DNA from: Clavelina lepadiformis
Taxonomy: Eukaryota > Chordata > Ascidiacea > Aplousobranchia > Clavelinidae
Assembly (NCBI RefSeq): GCF_947623445.1
Contig: NC_135240.1
Coordinates: 7,316,001 to 7,380,000 of the forward strand
Direction: 5' to 3'
Length of the DNA stretch: 64,000 nucleotides
The notes beneath the pieces are model-generated. The model had not been told where the DNA came from. It saw only the letters and a program-made list of their open reading frames with translations, and did not search any database. Shown piece after piece: positions 1 to 12,549 of the stretch; position 1 is the stretch's first letter, and each line of letters begins with the position of its first letter. The translations under genes were made by a program, and so were the position numbers.

Positions 1-1
1 T

Positions 2-3000
2 ATACATGACGTCACTTCAAAGAACGGTTTGATACAACTGGACCGACAAGGAACTGTTACATACGTATTAAGGATTACCAGCAAGGTAAGCCAAATAACA
101 CTTACACTGTTAACTTGGTCTAAATGAGCCCAACATACTTCCAGTATCATTGCCTGTTACTGTAAGTACAACGTATGATAAAGTAAGTCAAATTGTTTAG
201 CCACGAGCAGTTGAAAATTAACATCTATATTGCAGGTATCGTGTCCAATGAAGCTACGCAAATACCCTCTTGACAAACAAGTTTGCAAATTCCGGCTCGC
301 GAGCTGTAAGTAAAAGATAGCGGTTTTATTGGTCGTGAAACCGGATTGTACGGACCATTGTGGACTGTGGAGCGATCTTGTGGTTATTGGCTTATAGTTA
401 AACCACAATTATCGATACCTTTTTTAGAGTATTATTAAGGAGAAGCGTATAAAAATCCTAGTACAGAACATTACCTATAACGAATTTTAGAGAAAAAAAA
501 ATAACAAAACTAAATTGAACAGCAAAAGTATTAACATTTTGGTCAAATTTGACGATTTAAACTTTTCTTATAGGGTACAGTTTGTTTAAAAGCGTTTTGA
601 ATGTATTTAATTTAACAAATACTGTTTGGTTATTTTCTGAATGATAAAATATCTTTTTTGATTAAAACTAGTTGACTTTGGTTTATTCTGTTTTGATGTT
701 TCTTGTACTGAAACATCACAGAATATAAGTACCATTTTTGTAAAGGGTCATTTACTGACAAAGACTTAAAATACAACTTGAACAAGAAGGATAGTTGCGA
801 CAATGAGGAAGGAGCGGTCGCCGGGATGGAAGACCTAGTCCTACAAATGTTTACAATGGATCGATGCTCGGTCTATCTCTCATCCCACTCCAGTGCACTT
901 GGTGAGAAACTAGAAATCATTTTGGAGATATTTTTCACATTACATGTTAAAATTGGCTACACCAAAAAGACACGGCGCAAATGTTAAAGTCCACTAGAAC
1001 AAAGCAAAAGAAGCAATCAATAAATCAATTTATCTCTTTTTTTCACGGAACTTCTTATGCTCGTATACATGTTCTACTTTCCATACTTATACTAATATAC
1101 AGTAAACTTATAATACCTATACTTTGTATGCATACAACTTTTAATTTGCAGGAAATTATTCCGAACTAGTTCTCGAATTCAAGTTAAAGCGCAACATTTT
1201 TTTCTTTGGATTACAAACATATATTCCGTCCATCTTTCTCGTTATTTTATCCTGGGTCTCCTTCTGGATAAACCACACTTCAGTTCCGGCCAGAGTATGT
1301 TTGGGGGTTACTAGCATGCTTGCCATGACCACCCTGATGGTTGGGGTTTACAGCACTGGACCCCGTTCCATTTCATACGTCAAGGGTGAGGACAGATTAA
1401 TTTTAAGGGCGCTGTGTCGGTTGCTCTGATGCATTTTACTTTTAAGTTGAAAGTCCGGCATAATGTTAGACATTAATCAATGGCGTAAACTAAAGGATAT
1501 TTTTCAGCATAACTAACATATTTTTTGATTAATTATAAACTTATGACCTGTAAGAAAAAGCTAAACTGTTGTTTAGAAATTAGGTTTTTAGAGTAGTATA
1601 TTTATAAATAAAAGTTTAGGGAAGTTATAAAATAAACTTTTTCTTTTCCAGCAATCGACATTTACGTTTGCAGCTGTTTCATCTTGGTCTTTGCTGCGCT
1701 GTTGCAATATATACTTGTCCACGGCTATTCAAGAAAAGCCGAAAAATTGAAAAAGTAGACTATATTAGCTCAGATATATTTATACTTGATCCAGCAATTT
1801 TAAACTTTGAAATATCAATTCGTTTTTCTTTTCTATAGGACTAGTAGCAAACACCCCATTACAGCCGTTGGTGACTGGGAAAAGACAATTTTGTTAAATG
1901 CAAACAAGGTAAAGTGGTGTTAAGTATTTAGATATAGCCTACGTTGTTACCCCGCACAAATACAACAACTTATAGCCGATAGGCTTTATTGTGGAGCTGG
2001 GAAAATTTATCCGTCTGATAGCTGTTTAACGATTAATGTTCTCAGCGACAAAGGAATTTGTTAAGCATTAGCCTAAAACGTCAACGCTTTCATGCAGGAA
2101 AAATTTATGGCACATGTTTTGTAATCCATCATTAGATGGATGTAAATTACATCCATCAGTCCATTAAATCCATGAATTACATCATGTAATCCATTGGATG
2201 CGTAACGTAGCTGTGATTATTATTTTAACATTCGAATAATTTCAATTCACCATACCTGTTGGAGTCTAGTTTGATATGATGCTATGCTTAGCTTGTACAA
2301 CGAATTCCAAACATTTCTTAAGATTAGATAAACGTTTTACCTGTTATTAGCATTGTGACCTTCACAATTAGCAACGGTGGCAACCAGCTAACGGCTAAAT
2401 TTTCAACCTTATAATCATAGGTGGGCATTCCCGCGGTACTTTTTCAATACCGATACCGGTACCATCGGTACTTATGAAATAAAGCACCGAATCTCTGTTC
2501 GGAATTACATTTTTCAAGAAATTTCAATCGGTCCCGGTATTTGGTACTTCTCACGCAATAATTTAAAAATTTTTAAAAGTACGTTATCAAAAATACATGT
2601 TAATTAATCCTTAATACTAATTTTAGCAACTGTTTATCTTTTTTAATCGAAAATTGTCAGGTAAATTGCAAGCGATTAACGTCACATATGTTTTGACCTT
2701 TACCGGGGACATAAGAGCGGCAAACATTGCATTTGCAGCAGCATCTTTTCCACAAAAAATAGCGGTACCGAACTACTTTTTTTTAAATAGTACCCAATAT
2801 TGGAACCGTCGGTAGGCTACATTTTTTCCAAGTACCGGTACCGTTACCGACGGTATATTCAAAGTACCGACTGCCCAACTATACTAATAATATTGCCACA
2901 GCAAGAGGTTTAAATCTTCTTAAATGTTTCAGGAGAAATGTTCAGCAAACGAGAGTAAGATTGGTGAGTCATGTCGTTGATTTCAGTCGCACTTTGATTT

Positions 3001-3252
3001 GCAAAAACAATTGACATTTTCTCTCACACCATAGACCTCCACTTGAGACTAAACAAGAAAGACAGCAGCATCAGGAAGGAAACCTTTGGTAAAGACATGA
3101 ACCTGGAGCAAATAAAGGAGAATGACAATTTGGTGGAAGTCTGGTTCAGAAGAGCGGAAAAATTTGACGAACGTTGTCGGTGGGTCTTTCCGCTTCTGTT
3201 TGTTGTCATCAACGTCATCTATTGGTGTATTTATCTCAACATGGCGGATTAA
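2..3252 (+). CDS. Cys-loop ligand-gated ion channel, anion type (GABA-A/glycine receptor-like), 3' part
   Basis: Partial gene; the signal peptide and most of the ligand-binding domain lie upstream of the window. I read eight exons: 2-85, 236-305, 746-901, 1152-1385, 1652-1754, 1839-1908, 2933-2963 and 3035-3252; all phases agree. Exon 2 carries the Cys-loop itself, CPMKLRKYPLDKQVC, with 13 residues between the cysteines. Exon 4 carries M1 and M2, with PAR before the pore helix, the usual mark of anion-selective members. Exon 5 carries M3 (SYVKAIDIYV region) and the last exon M4 (FPLLFVVINVIYWCIYLNM), ending just after it. Known of the family: pentameric plasma-membrane channels opened by GABA, glycine or similar ligands. 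The ligand cannot be set from this fragment. The M3-M4 cytoplasmic loop is short. The pore helix is diverged from the vertebrate TTVLTMTTQ pattern. Confidence 0.85.
2118..2206. repeat. Short palindromic cluster of ATCCAT/ATGGAT words
   Basis: Within the same receptor intron, the words aatccat, atggatg, tacatcc and catgtaatcc recur in opposite orientations, giving a potential hairpin. No coding or transposon ends are seen. Confidence 0.35.
2418..2881. mobile_element. MITE, hAT-like, in receptor intron 7
   Basis: The element lies within the intron between receptor exons 1839-1908 and 2933-2963. Its ends are inverted: TAGGTGGGCATTC on the left, and on the right the complement of TAGTTGGGCAGTC. 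The subterminal regions are full of TACCG/CGGTA words in both orientations. No coding capacity is seen. The flanking 8-mers (tataatca, tactaata) match only weakly, so a target-site duplication is not secure. A related fragment begins at 41024 with the same TAGTTGG end, which supports the boundary. Confidence 0.65.
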
Positions 3253-4047
3253 GAAATCCCATTGTCTAGTTGTTTATAATCAGCTTCAGGTTTTGATCTG
3301 GCCATCTGGCAGTCTTCTGTTGGCTCCAAACATATTATGTGTGGGTATTAAATGTAGAACTTGAATAAAAAAAAACTTTCTCGTGATGAGAGATGTTTCG
3401 ACTAGCTAAAAATGACACGAAATGACTGGCTTTATTACACAAATAAAAATTATGAAACTCGTATTAGAGAAATATGCTGAAAAATAATAATGATGTAAAA
3501 AATAAAGACACCGCAGACAGAGAAATTGAAGCAAAAGAGCATAGCAAAAGGAGGGCATGATACAGTCATTATTGTGTCCATAAACAAAGCAAAGCAAGCG
3601 CGATAAAGATTTCGCGAATAATAATGTGCAACAGTTTGCGGCGTTGTGCTCCTTATTAGCGTGAAGTCGGTTACCTGTCACCCACGTATTTGATTAGCTG
3701 CATTTTAAAGTGTAAAAACACCAGCTCTAAAGTTCTAGACTTATCACTAACTGTAGCAATATAAGCAGTCCTTCAGAATGAAATTAGTTTAGTTTCGAAT
3801 AAGCAGCGTAAACAAATAGAGTCTACAAGCAGTCTACTTCATGCTTAGAGCATTAGCTGAGACAAAGTGGTGTAACGAATCATAACGACACTATCTGCAG
3901 TTTGGCGGATCTATGGCCTTGGTGGCGAAGTTTTTACAATGCACAGTGATAAGTGCATTAGCAACATAGTGAGCAAATCCTCGAGGATCGTTTCCACCAC
4001 CTGGCGGATGAACATCAGTGGCGTATTGAGCACCAGAGAGCGCGTGA
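3253..4047. other. Convergent intergenic region
   Basis: The 3' flanks of the receptor (+) and the EXTL3-like gene (-) face each other here. An aataaa-type signal follows the receptor stop near 3365. Short open frames on both strands show no recognisable protein features. I see nothing else. Confidence 0.6.
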
Positions 4048-7000
4048 TCATATAAATTTAAAGCACTTTTGTTTGTCGTGTGGAAGTCTGGTTTTAAATA
4101 GTATGGAATCGACGCGGAACTGTGTAAACACGAGCGGCATGTAGCCGAAGACTTTAACAAATCGATTTATACATTTGTGTCTCTCTTCAAAGTGTTCTTG
4201 TGATTGAGACAATGCCATAGGACAGCCAGGACATCTGAACGTCCAACGCGAAGTGACCTGCAAAATTAAACGACAGGATAAACCAAGCTCAAGATACAAA
4301 CAGGATGAAGAAGAACACCTGGTGAAAGTCCTTAGAGTCGATTAAGTGCCAGGTTGCACTAACAATGTTTACCGCACAATTACGCGAGATTCGAAAGTTA
4401 TAAACTGAAGTTTCGTAAGTCGGAACGACCAAACGTAAAACTAAACTCCGTAGAACTACTTTTTCAACCTTGAATGTCCCAAATACAGCAGAACAGGAAT
4501 GTTAAAAAAGGTAACACACACACACACACACACACACATCCACAGCGTTCTATCAAAGACAAGAGCTAGATAATACAATGAGAAGATCACAGGACGTTCT
4601 TGGTCCCATACAACCATCAAACTAACTGAAGTAGTAGATGCAAGGAAAATTATTTTCCAGGAGTTTCTAGTTCTGCTACTTGCGGCACTTAAACTGAACT
4701 TCAAAGAGATGAGGCAAATGACGTAAGAGGATCGTTATAAATTTGCGTTTGCTATGGTTGGAAATAAAAATACGGCGGTAATAGCGGGTGAAAGAGGTCT
4801 TACTGGCACATAAACTCACCTTAACTGGTGGCTGCCTTGTCATATGAGACACCAGAAAGTTCATGGCGATGTCTTCACAGTTCATGAATTCATCAACAGT
4901 ATCTCGTATTGGTGAAGGCATCCAGTAAGTGTAGAGATACATGTAATACTGGTAATGATGAATGACAAAGACGTTTTTAATAACATATAATCGACGTCGT
5001 GTTGAAACAAGTATAGCGATGAAAAGATCGTTTGCGATAAAATTTTGCAAAAAAAGAGCTGTTTCGATTCACAAGAGATGTACAGATGAGCAGGACATCA
5101 GGAATTTTTAAATTACCTTGTGAATAAATGCTGCACCAGTTAGCACCATCGACAATTCACAAGTGTAGTTGGAGTTGTAAGCCCAGCCGCCATTTCTGAT
5201 GTCCCAAGCATGAAATCGACCTGGAAACCCAACCACCCTGTTGCGAGATTGTCTCCATACCCTGCACAAGCGTTACGCAAGATTACATAAACGTTACAAA
5301 GCACCACAGTGAGAGTATTACAAGCGTCACATGACAACTGCAGAAGTTTTAGACATAAAGTACATATGAATTCGAGACAACTCAAACTCAGTGATCATGG
5401 TTAATCGTTATTTTGGTTATCTCGACTTAAAGGGCTTGATTTGACCAATTCTTAGGCGACAAGGAATCTCTACTCTCTATAGTCTACACACTGTACCTGA
5501 AACCAAATAAGATTTCATCGTGGCGAAGATGAGCGTCATCGTCCAGCGATAACACGGCATCTGTCTCAATCTGATCCCATGGCATGAATCGGTTGTTCAA
5601 GCTGTTCTTCTCAGGTGTGATTACAACAACCTCCACCCCGATGTCTGGCCAGCGAAGATGATCTTGAGGAGGCGAAGGGGAATTCCAAACAACTATGACC
5701 TTTGTGCAAATGTAACAACACTTTGCATGAAGATACAAATGAACACGGTATGAATAGTGGTGTTGTTTACCTTGTTCAAATACGGAAGGTCGTGCAATCT
5801 TTCAACAGCTTGCAACAACACTTCGTCTCTCTCGTAAGTGAGCAAGACTATTGTAAATTGTTCTTTCCGGCAATTTCCGCCCAAAGATTCCTGGAATATG
5901 CGACCGGTGCCTCCTTCCCCGGCACCTATTGGACGGAATCCATCTGTTGAACCTGGCAAGGAATTAAAACTTATGATTGCTGGAGCTACATTCTAGAGCT
6001 ACAACTATGTTACATTAATGGCTCGTGCCATTGTTCAAATAAAACAGTGTAGCAAAGCACAACAAAGCGTAACTAAAATACACACAAGTTATGAATGCTT
6101 TGTTTTGCGCATCTTTTTTAGTTTACCAATAAACTGAGCATCGGTCGGAAGAATTCTGTCCTCTGGCACGGATGGAAAAAGACTAAACGGACCGGGAATA
6201 TTGTTCCAGTTATTTCTCGCATCCATTGTCACTCCAGTAAAATTCCTCACGAAACGAAGTGAAGCGGTTGGTGGTTCGAGGGGCGGCATCCCAAACTCGG
6301 ATGCTGCATCTCCTGGAGCGGGATCATGTTCGTCAATCTTGAAACTCTTGTGAGGAACGACATCACTAAACAAACAACAGCGCGTCGTTCAATGTTTATT
6401 GTGTAGCTTGGTATTATTCTGTTTATGATATAAGACTAAGAGACAAAAGTCTGCCTTTTGAAAGTAATAGAAGTAAACTTTTGCAGCACGTATGTCGAAT
6501 GTATAATTTCATATATATCATATACACAATTTATATTACTATATATTAAGAGTGTAAAACGAGGACTGGCAAATCACAATTTGATTTCCACAGCCAACAC
6601 ATCTAAGAGGAATAAATGAAAGTGAAAACACATTCATTTCACATAAAAAAAAATATCCTTAACACGAGATCTACCTTGTTGTGTCTTCGACAGCAACTGG
6701 GGGTATTTGTAGCCTGGTGCGCACTACTGATAACATTCCTTCCAAGAGATAGCGAGCGCTTGAGAAATAAGTATCATACAAGAATCGACCTTGCCTTCGT
6801 AATGCCAGTATGTCAGCGTGAGGAAAATTGATAAGTAAAAATGAAAGTTCTGTTATCCGAGCCTGTATGACAAAGACATCATTGTTAAACATATAAAGAT
6901 TGACACAAAGGAAAATTTGTGCAAGATAACTCAGCACAAGTCAATTTGGCATGAGACAAGTACTTTTGATTGTTGTGGTCAGAATGGAACATATTAGCAG

Positions 7001-10000
7001 CAAATTAAAGCTTGTGTGTGTGTGTGTGTGGTAAACAGCTCAATCTCTATATATTCCGTTGCGTACCTGCGGTATGAACAAAGCTGCCTTTTCCCATTCA
7101 ATGTATTCACTGAATGGCAACATTTCCTTCCTGCCAATAATCACAGGAATGGCGCCTGATCTGAGAGCTTCACCGATCCTTGCCGTGAGAAGTGATGTTG
7201 AGATGAGAAGATCTAATTTATCCGAAGATGGGATCAATGTGAACGTTGACCGAGAAAGAATCGATGCCCGACTTGAAAACGATCCGCAAAGAGCCCACTC
7301 CGAACTATTAAAATGCAATTTAATAACAATTTCAAAGTTTAACAAGCAAGTTACCAGACACCTAGGATGAAAATCTTATTCAGTTGCACCTGTATCCTGG
7401 TGTAGCAATTCGGTCTTCGGGGCATTTTGTTTCAAGGTGAAACTTTCCATGCAGCTTGTTGTCTTTCATTAAGGTCAAGCTTTCTATGAATATTTCATAG
7501 AAGGGGCTTGCTGACGGCTGCTTTTCGACATTCACTTTTCCTTTAAACATGAATTTTATAGTTAGATAAATCATTGCGTATTTATATCTCATTTACGCAG
7601 ATGAAGTTAAAATCCAGTCAGAACTCTGTGTAATGTTGCACTGCTTGATTCAACCCATCTCACCTTCTGGGTTATATTGGCTAAGAGGAATCTCCCCAGC
7701 GATTCCCCATTGACCTTGAAATGACAAAAGAAAGTCACGCATGGCCGGGACCTGTGGACATGACATAACTTGTCTACAATCTGTCAACAATTATATGAAA
7801 AATGCAAACATGGAAGTACAAGGGTAAAAATTTTTTGGCAAGTCGCTGAAAAAAATCTTCGAAAATAATAACCTGTAAAGGGATATCATCATCTGACCAT
7901 AACCCCCCATCGTTCATCAACCACTCTTCCATGTTCGACTTGTCACCGTCCTCCTCAGAGGCAGCATTCTGCTGTCCTGATTGAAAGGAGTTGCAATTTT
8001 AATTTAGGAGTGACCTACGAAATTAAACGCTGATCACAAATGATAACAGTAGTCCTTGCCTGTGCCAACAAGGGTCAACGTTGGCATCACAATGTCAAAA
8101 CCAAAGCGAAACTGGCCGGTTGCAAAATTTGTTTGAGCAATCATCGCTCTGCCAACGTCCACACCGAGCAAGGGGTTTTGTGCAGTGGACTGCCGGCTTA
8201 GATAAACCAACAAATGATTTCTTCCATCGCCTCTCCAGTGGGGTAACGAGTGAAGCCAATCTGACATTGTCGATTTATCAACGATAGGTTGACTGTTGGC
8301 TGCAAAAATCAGCAATTGCCAGAAGCTTTATTAAAACTAAACTCTGTGGCAGAACGCAGCCAAGTTTAAAGATGCAGCCGGCTGAGTCATCACCCAAATG
8401 ATACCACGAAAAATAAATCTTAGGTTTTCGCAAGAAAAGTGAAAACACAAATAACACAAACAATTTTCCTAACCTCCACTTGTAGATTCAACTTCACCAA
8501 GCACAACTACATACAAACATGCAACAGCAGGGTCAGAGGTCATATATGGGATCGATTGAAAGGCAGTGCGAGTGACGTCCAGCACAAAACTTGTGGTGGA
8601 AAATGGCGTCTCATCTGTTGATGTGAATATACAAAGTTCAAATTTTATTATTCAAGCTGGTTATTGTTTATAGCTATACTAGAACTGACTTTAAAACAAT
8701 TTTGGATGTATGCACAAAGCAATTAAGAGCTACCTGTTTGTGCTTTATGGGGGTAGACATAAACGGGAAACTGAGATGTGAGTGAACATCGTGAATAATC
8801 AAAGCAATCTTGCATTTGACACCTAAGTTGAAACACGATTCACAGTTAAGCTTAAAAATTTAAGATTAACTACTTCACGCATGTACTGTGAAGTAAACAT
8901 ATAGGAGCAGGAATTTGATATAACTAATTTACAGAATTAACTACTTTGCCTTAGAATACAAATATGTTCATAATCGATAAAGTAAATTCCAATTCCCTTC
9001 CAAACGGAAGTATTGGTTATGCTAACAAGCTTCCTATTACACTATTACATTATACCAAGTCATTTGCAGAGGTTGCAAGCCCTTAAATAAACTTACTTGT
9101 AGTAGTGTTTTGGTGGATTTATATGCACGTTGTCAGTTTCAGTTGCAAGCAAGCGTGCTGGCGCTGCCATTTTCGGTTTCTCTGCTTCTTTTTGTTCATT
9201 TTTCAACTGCACATAATGATGGCTCAGCATTAATATTTATACAAGAAATCATTGAAAGGTTCACATAATCTTGTTGGAAATCTTAACATTTTATAGCTTC
9301 AAGATTCTCAGAATTGAAAATGAACTGATACAAAAATCATTCACGTTTATACCAACACAAATATCAAGCATCGTGAGATGAAGAAGTAGCAAACCTATTT
9401 GTGTTAGTACCAATTGAAATCATTCACACAACATTACCTGAATTATTTGCCTCTTAAGAGTTTCCAGTTCAGTTTGAGCTTTCTTAACAGTTTGCTCGAT
9501 TTTTGTCAAACTGTTCTGATGAAGTGATATGTCGTCCTAACAGAAAAGAAAAACCGGTTTATTAAATGTATGCAATAACAGAATACTGTTCAACCAGATT
9601 TACATTAAAACAAGATATCTGCAAATACTTGAATCTGGTTCCTTTTGCCTTCTAAATCACGTAATTCATTAGAAACTGAACGTTTGATCCTGTTCAATTC
9701 ATTGATGTGTTTCAAATCACGAAGCCTGGCAAATAAAATTAATTATCAGCTCAATTTCTAGTCCATTAATTATAATTATTGATATCAAAAAGCACTAGTA
9801 ATGTAACACCGATATCACAAAAAAGATATAGGCCTACTACAATAAACATGTAATTCTATAAAAAATGGTAAAAAGGTAATTAATTACAAACTAACATACC
9901 TATAAGAAGAATATGGTAAATTGGGCTCTGGCTGTAATGTACCACTTGGAAGTTTAAAAAGATGGTGAGTAAAATAATGAAAAGCAATAAAAATTATCAG

Positions 10001-10266
10001 GAAAATAAATGCAACTCTTGACAGCCGTGTTGTTGTAAAGAATCTAAAAGAACAACTTGAATTAGAAAAAAAAAAGTTTTTACACTAATTATATCAGTTA
10101 AGGAAAACATTGGTGTTATATACAAACTAAACTTTAACTATAAAATATATATGTATATATACTTTGCAACATTTTACCTCTTTATTCGAATAACAATACT
10201 TGAGAAATTATCTGTCATCTTATGTTGGCCATTTTTATTGAAATGTCCATTTCGACTGGCTACCAT
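4048..10266 (-). CDS. EXTL3: Exostosin-like 3 glycosyltransferase (EXTL3-like)
   Basis: Golgi type II membrane enzyme of heparan-sulfate chain synthesis; in vertebrates it adds the first GlcNAc to the linker. Nineteen coding exons, 5' to 3': 10266-10178, 10043-9900, 9725-9629, 9536-9438, 9206-9097, 8822-8734, 8614-8474, 8299-8060, 7976-7873, 7751-7664, 7540-7390, 7304-7067, 6862-6675, 6365-6127, 5952-5771, 5699-5497, 5261-5117, 4948-4820 and 4257-4048. They sum to 2886 nt (961 aa; human about 919). The protein has a signal anchor ([17 protein letters not shown]), a coiled stalk, the exostosin domain ([22 protein letters not shown]), and a GT64 domain with [15 protein letters not shown], the metal-binding [12 protein letters not shown] and [13 protein letters not shown]. 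It ends [15 protein letters not shown], as in vertebrate EXTL3. Intron 8 appears to use a GC donor. Start chosen as the ATG before a basic stretch and the anchor. Confidence 0.93.
4514..4538. repeat. (CA)n microsatellite in EXTL3 intron
   Basis: Uninterrupted CA dinucleotide run between the last two EXTL3 coding exons. Confidence 0.95.
7014..7030. repeat. (GT)n microsatellite in EXTL3 intron
   Basis: Uninterrupted GT run about 37 bases from the donor side of the 7067-7304 exon. Confidence 0.9.
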
Positions 10267-10784
10267 ATTCTAAGCTGCTAATGTGGTAGCCTATAATCTT
10301 GTCAAACCAACCGATCAAAGAAGAAGAATAAGGGTTACTTAAACTGGAAATTCAGATTTGGATTCATTCATTGCATCATATTATTAACAGCCAACAAACA
10401 CGAAAAATAAAAGGGTTTCTCAATCCCAATTCTTTAGTTTTCCTACACAACACATTTCCTGAAAAATTACCCACATAAGTCAGAAATGTTAGTCAGAGCC
10501 TCCAAACGTACTACTGTACTTAAGTTTGCAACATAATAAAATAACTTACCAGTATATTAACTTAACTGGCCTAGAAAATGCATATTCTCATTAACATAAC
10601 TTAGATGTAATTAAATAGCAACGCAAACTTAGACTAAATCTTCTTTCTAATTTAAGTCTTCAACTTCACTTAAACTCTAAATATGTGGTTCTGTTGAACA
10701 GATCCAAATTGGCCAATTTTGGTAACACAGTATCAAAAAATCAAAAAAACCTAAAAAATGTGTATCCAACTAAAAAGTTTGTAT

Positions 10785-10905
10785 AGGCTAGGCAGGTCTA
10801 GTGTACAAGTGAACAACCACAGGACGCCTAAGCTATGTATACAAGATCCCAGCAACTCAAATTGTGACATCATCTGGTATTTTGGTTGATTCCGAGCAAA
10901 TTTTG
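10785..10905 (+). repeat. Dispersed repeat, family A, copy 1
   Basis: Similar to the reverse strand of 40210-40325. Shared blocks include ggtcta, acaaccacagga/gaaccacaagat, cccagc and CTCAAATTGTGAC followed by tcat. Both copies lack coding potential. The ends are not clear and the family is unidentified. Confidence 0.55.
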
Positions 10906-11065
10906 GCATTACAGTTATGGTCGCATTTATCCAGTATACTGAAAGCAAGCTTTCCACTCCAATAAGGTAAATGATCATTTAATGACTTCGAACCCAAGTC
11001 ATGAAAATTTGAAACGATGCCACTTTTCTACGGTCACGTTCCATAGGAGCCAACTCACTTCCTAT

Positions 11066-11488
11066 TAGGGGTGCGCCATGAGAAAGATTATTCGGTTTCG
11101 TGCGAACCCGAATATCATGAAGGTCAACACGAACGAATCCCGAATCTATTCGTATTAGAACCAAACAATAAAATTTCATCCAAAATTTACAAGTCTTGCT
11201 TGTAACATGATGTAATCGATAAACAAATCACTATCTTTCGAAAAATAGTGTTTAAAAAACGATTAAAAAAGCAAAATCGTTAGGAAAACGACCTTCATTA
11301 TAAGTACTGCTGACTCTAGTTCAGCTTTGTCAGGAAACTAGATCATCATTTTTAACAAAAGTCAGTAAATTTATTAGTAATATTGTATTCGGGTTCGCCA
11401 TTGTTGGTATTCGTGTTCGCCCGAATCTTCCCTAAAGGTGATATTCGGCGAATCTATTCGGGTTTGGGTTCGTATCGGCCTATCCCTA
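11066..11488. mobile_element. hAT-type MITE with perfect 8-bp target-site duplication
   Basis: 423 bp, flanked on both sides by cttcctat (11058-11065 and 11489-11496). The inverted ends are TAGGGGTGCGCC and TAGGGATAGGCC, followed by subterminal repeats of cgaaccc/cgaata words in both orientations. There is no transposase. The 8-bp duplication and TA(G)GG ends are typical of non-autonomous hAT elements. The perfect duplication suggests a fairly recent insertion. Confidence 0.88.
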
Positions 11489-11556
11489 CTTCCTATACAA
11501 CCCACAACTTACAGGTCACTATTGCAACCCACGATGCAAAGACAGGCGTCACCAGA

Positions 11557-12006
11557 GAAGTCTGGGTCGAGATGAAGGAAGTCATTGGTCTAATAAATTG
11601 AAGCCAGGTTCGATATGATTGAGGTCATGGGTTCTGCAGAATGAAGCCTGGGTCGAAATTACGGAGGTCATGGTTTCTGCAGATTGAAGCCTAGGTCGAG
11701 ATTACAAAGGCCACGGCTCATATAAAATGAAGCCTGGGTCGAGATTACAGAGGTCATGGGTTATGTAGACTAAAGCCTTGGTCGAGATTGGAAAGGTCAC
11801 GGCACATGTAAAATGAAGCCTGGGTCGAGATTAAAAAGGTCATGGCTTGTACGAGCTTATACGAGCCGTGGCCTTTCTAATCTCCACCCAGGCTTTAATC
11901 TACAGAACCCATGACTTCTGTATATACGAGCCGTGGCCTTTCTAATATCGACCCAAGCTTTAATCTCTAGAACCCATGACTTCTATCATATCGAGTCAGG
12001 CTTTGT
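11557..12006. repeat. 43-bp tandem repeat array that inverts on itself (fold-back)
   Basis: About seven direct copies of a 43-bp unit start at 11557, 11600, 11643, 11686, 11729, 11772 and 11815. Each begins gaagcctgggtcgagatta or close to it, followed by (a)aggtcatgg or ggccacgg. Neighbouring units tend to alternate between a ggtcatgggttctgcag form and a ggccacggctcatataaaa form, hinting at an 86-bp higher-order unit. From about 11868 to 12006 the same units run in the opposite direction, so the array could fold into a long imperfect hairpin centred near 11860. There is no coding or tRNA fold. Confidence 0.85.
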
Positions 12007-12549
12007 TTTATACTAGACATGACTTCACATATTTTGACCCTGACTTCTGAATTTGAAGCCTGGCTTGCAGGTCATAAATGGATCACTTCTCCGCCTCAGC
12101 CAGTAGCCTATAGTGTCGGAATTTGCACAAAAGACAACCTTTTCAGTAACAAGGACTCGAGCTATGAGGAATCATCGCCGAGTTTTAAGTCGAGCAAAGA
12201 CTTTCCTCTATCTGAGGGTAAAGACTGAGGACACACTAAAAGCTTGAAAGGGTTTGAATTTAAAAAATGCTTCCCAACTGTAGTCCCTTTTTCTTCGTTT
12301 CAACTTTTCAGGCTTTTAGTGACATCCAAAGACTGTAATAGGTTCTCATATACCAGACAGGCTACCAGTGCAGTTCGGTTCCTACAAAGGTTAAAAACAA
12401 CTCAATTCGCGTATAAATTCTCCCAACCTGAATGGCTACATGCCTGTCTGGACCATAGATATCTGGGTCTGCTCATGTCTTACAGTCACACAAACAAACG
12501 AATTACGCCAACAGACAACATTTGGTAAACAATTTTTGATTGCGCAAAC

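Noticed and set aside
11600-11855. Repeated gggtcgagatta words resembling a tRNA B box
   Set aside because: No A box, acceptor stem or cloverleaf; they are internal to the 43-bp unit.
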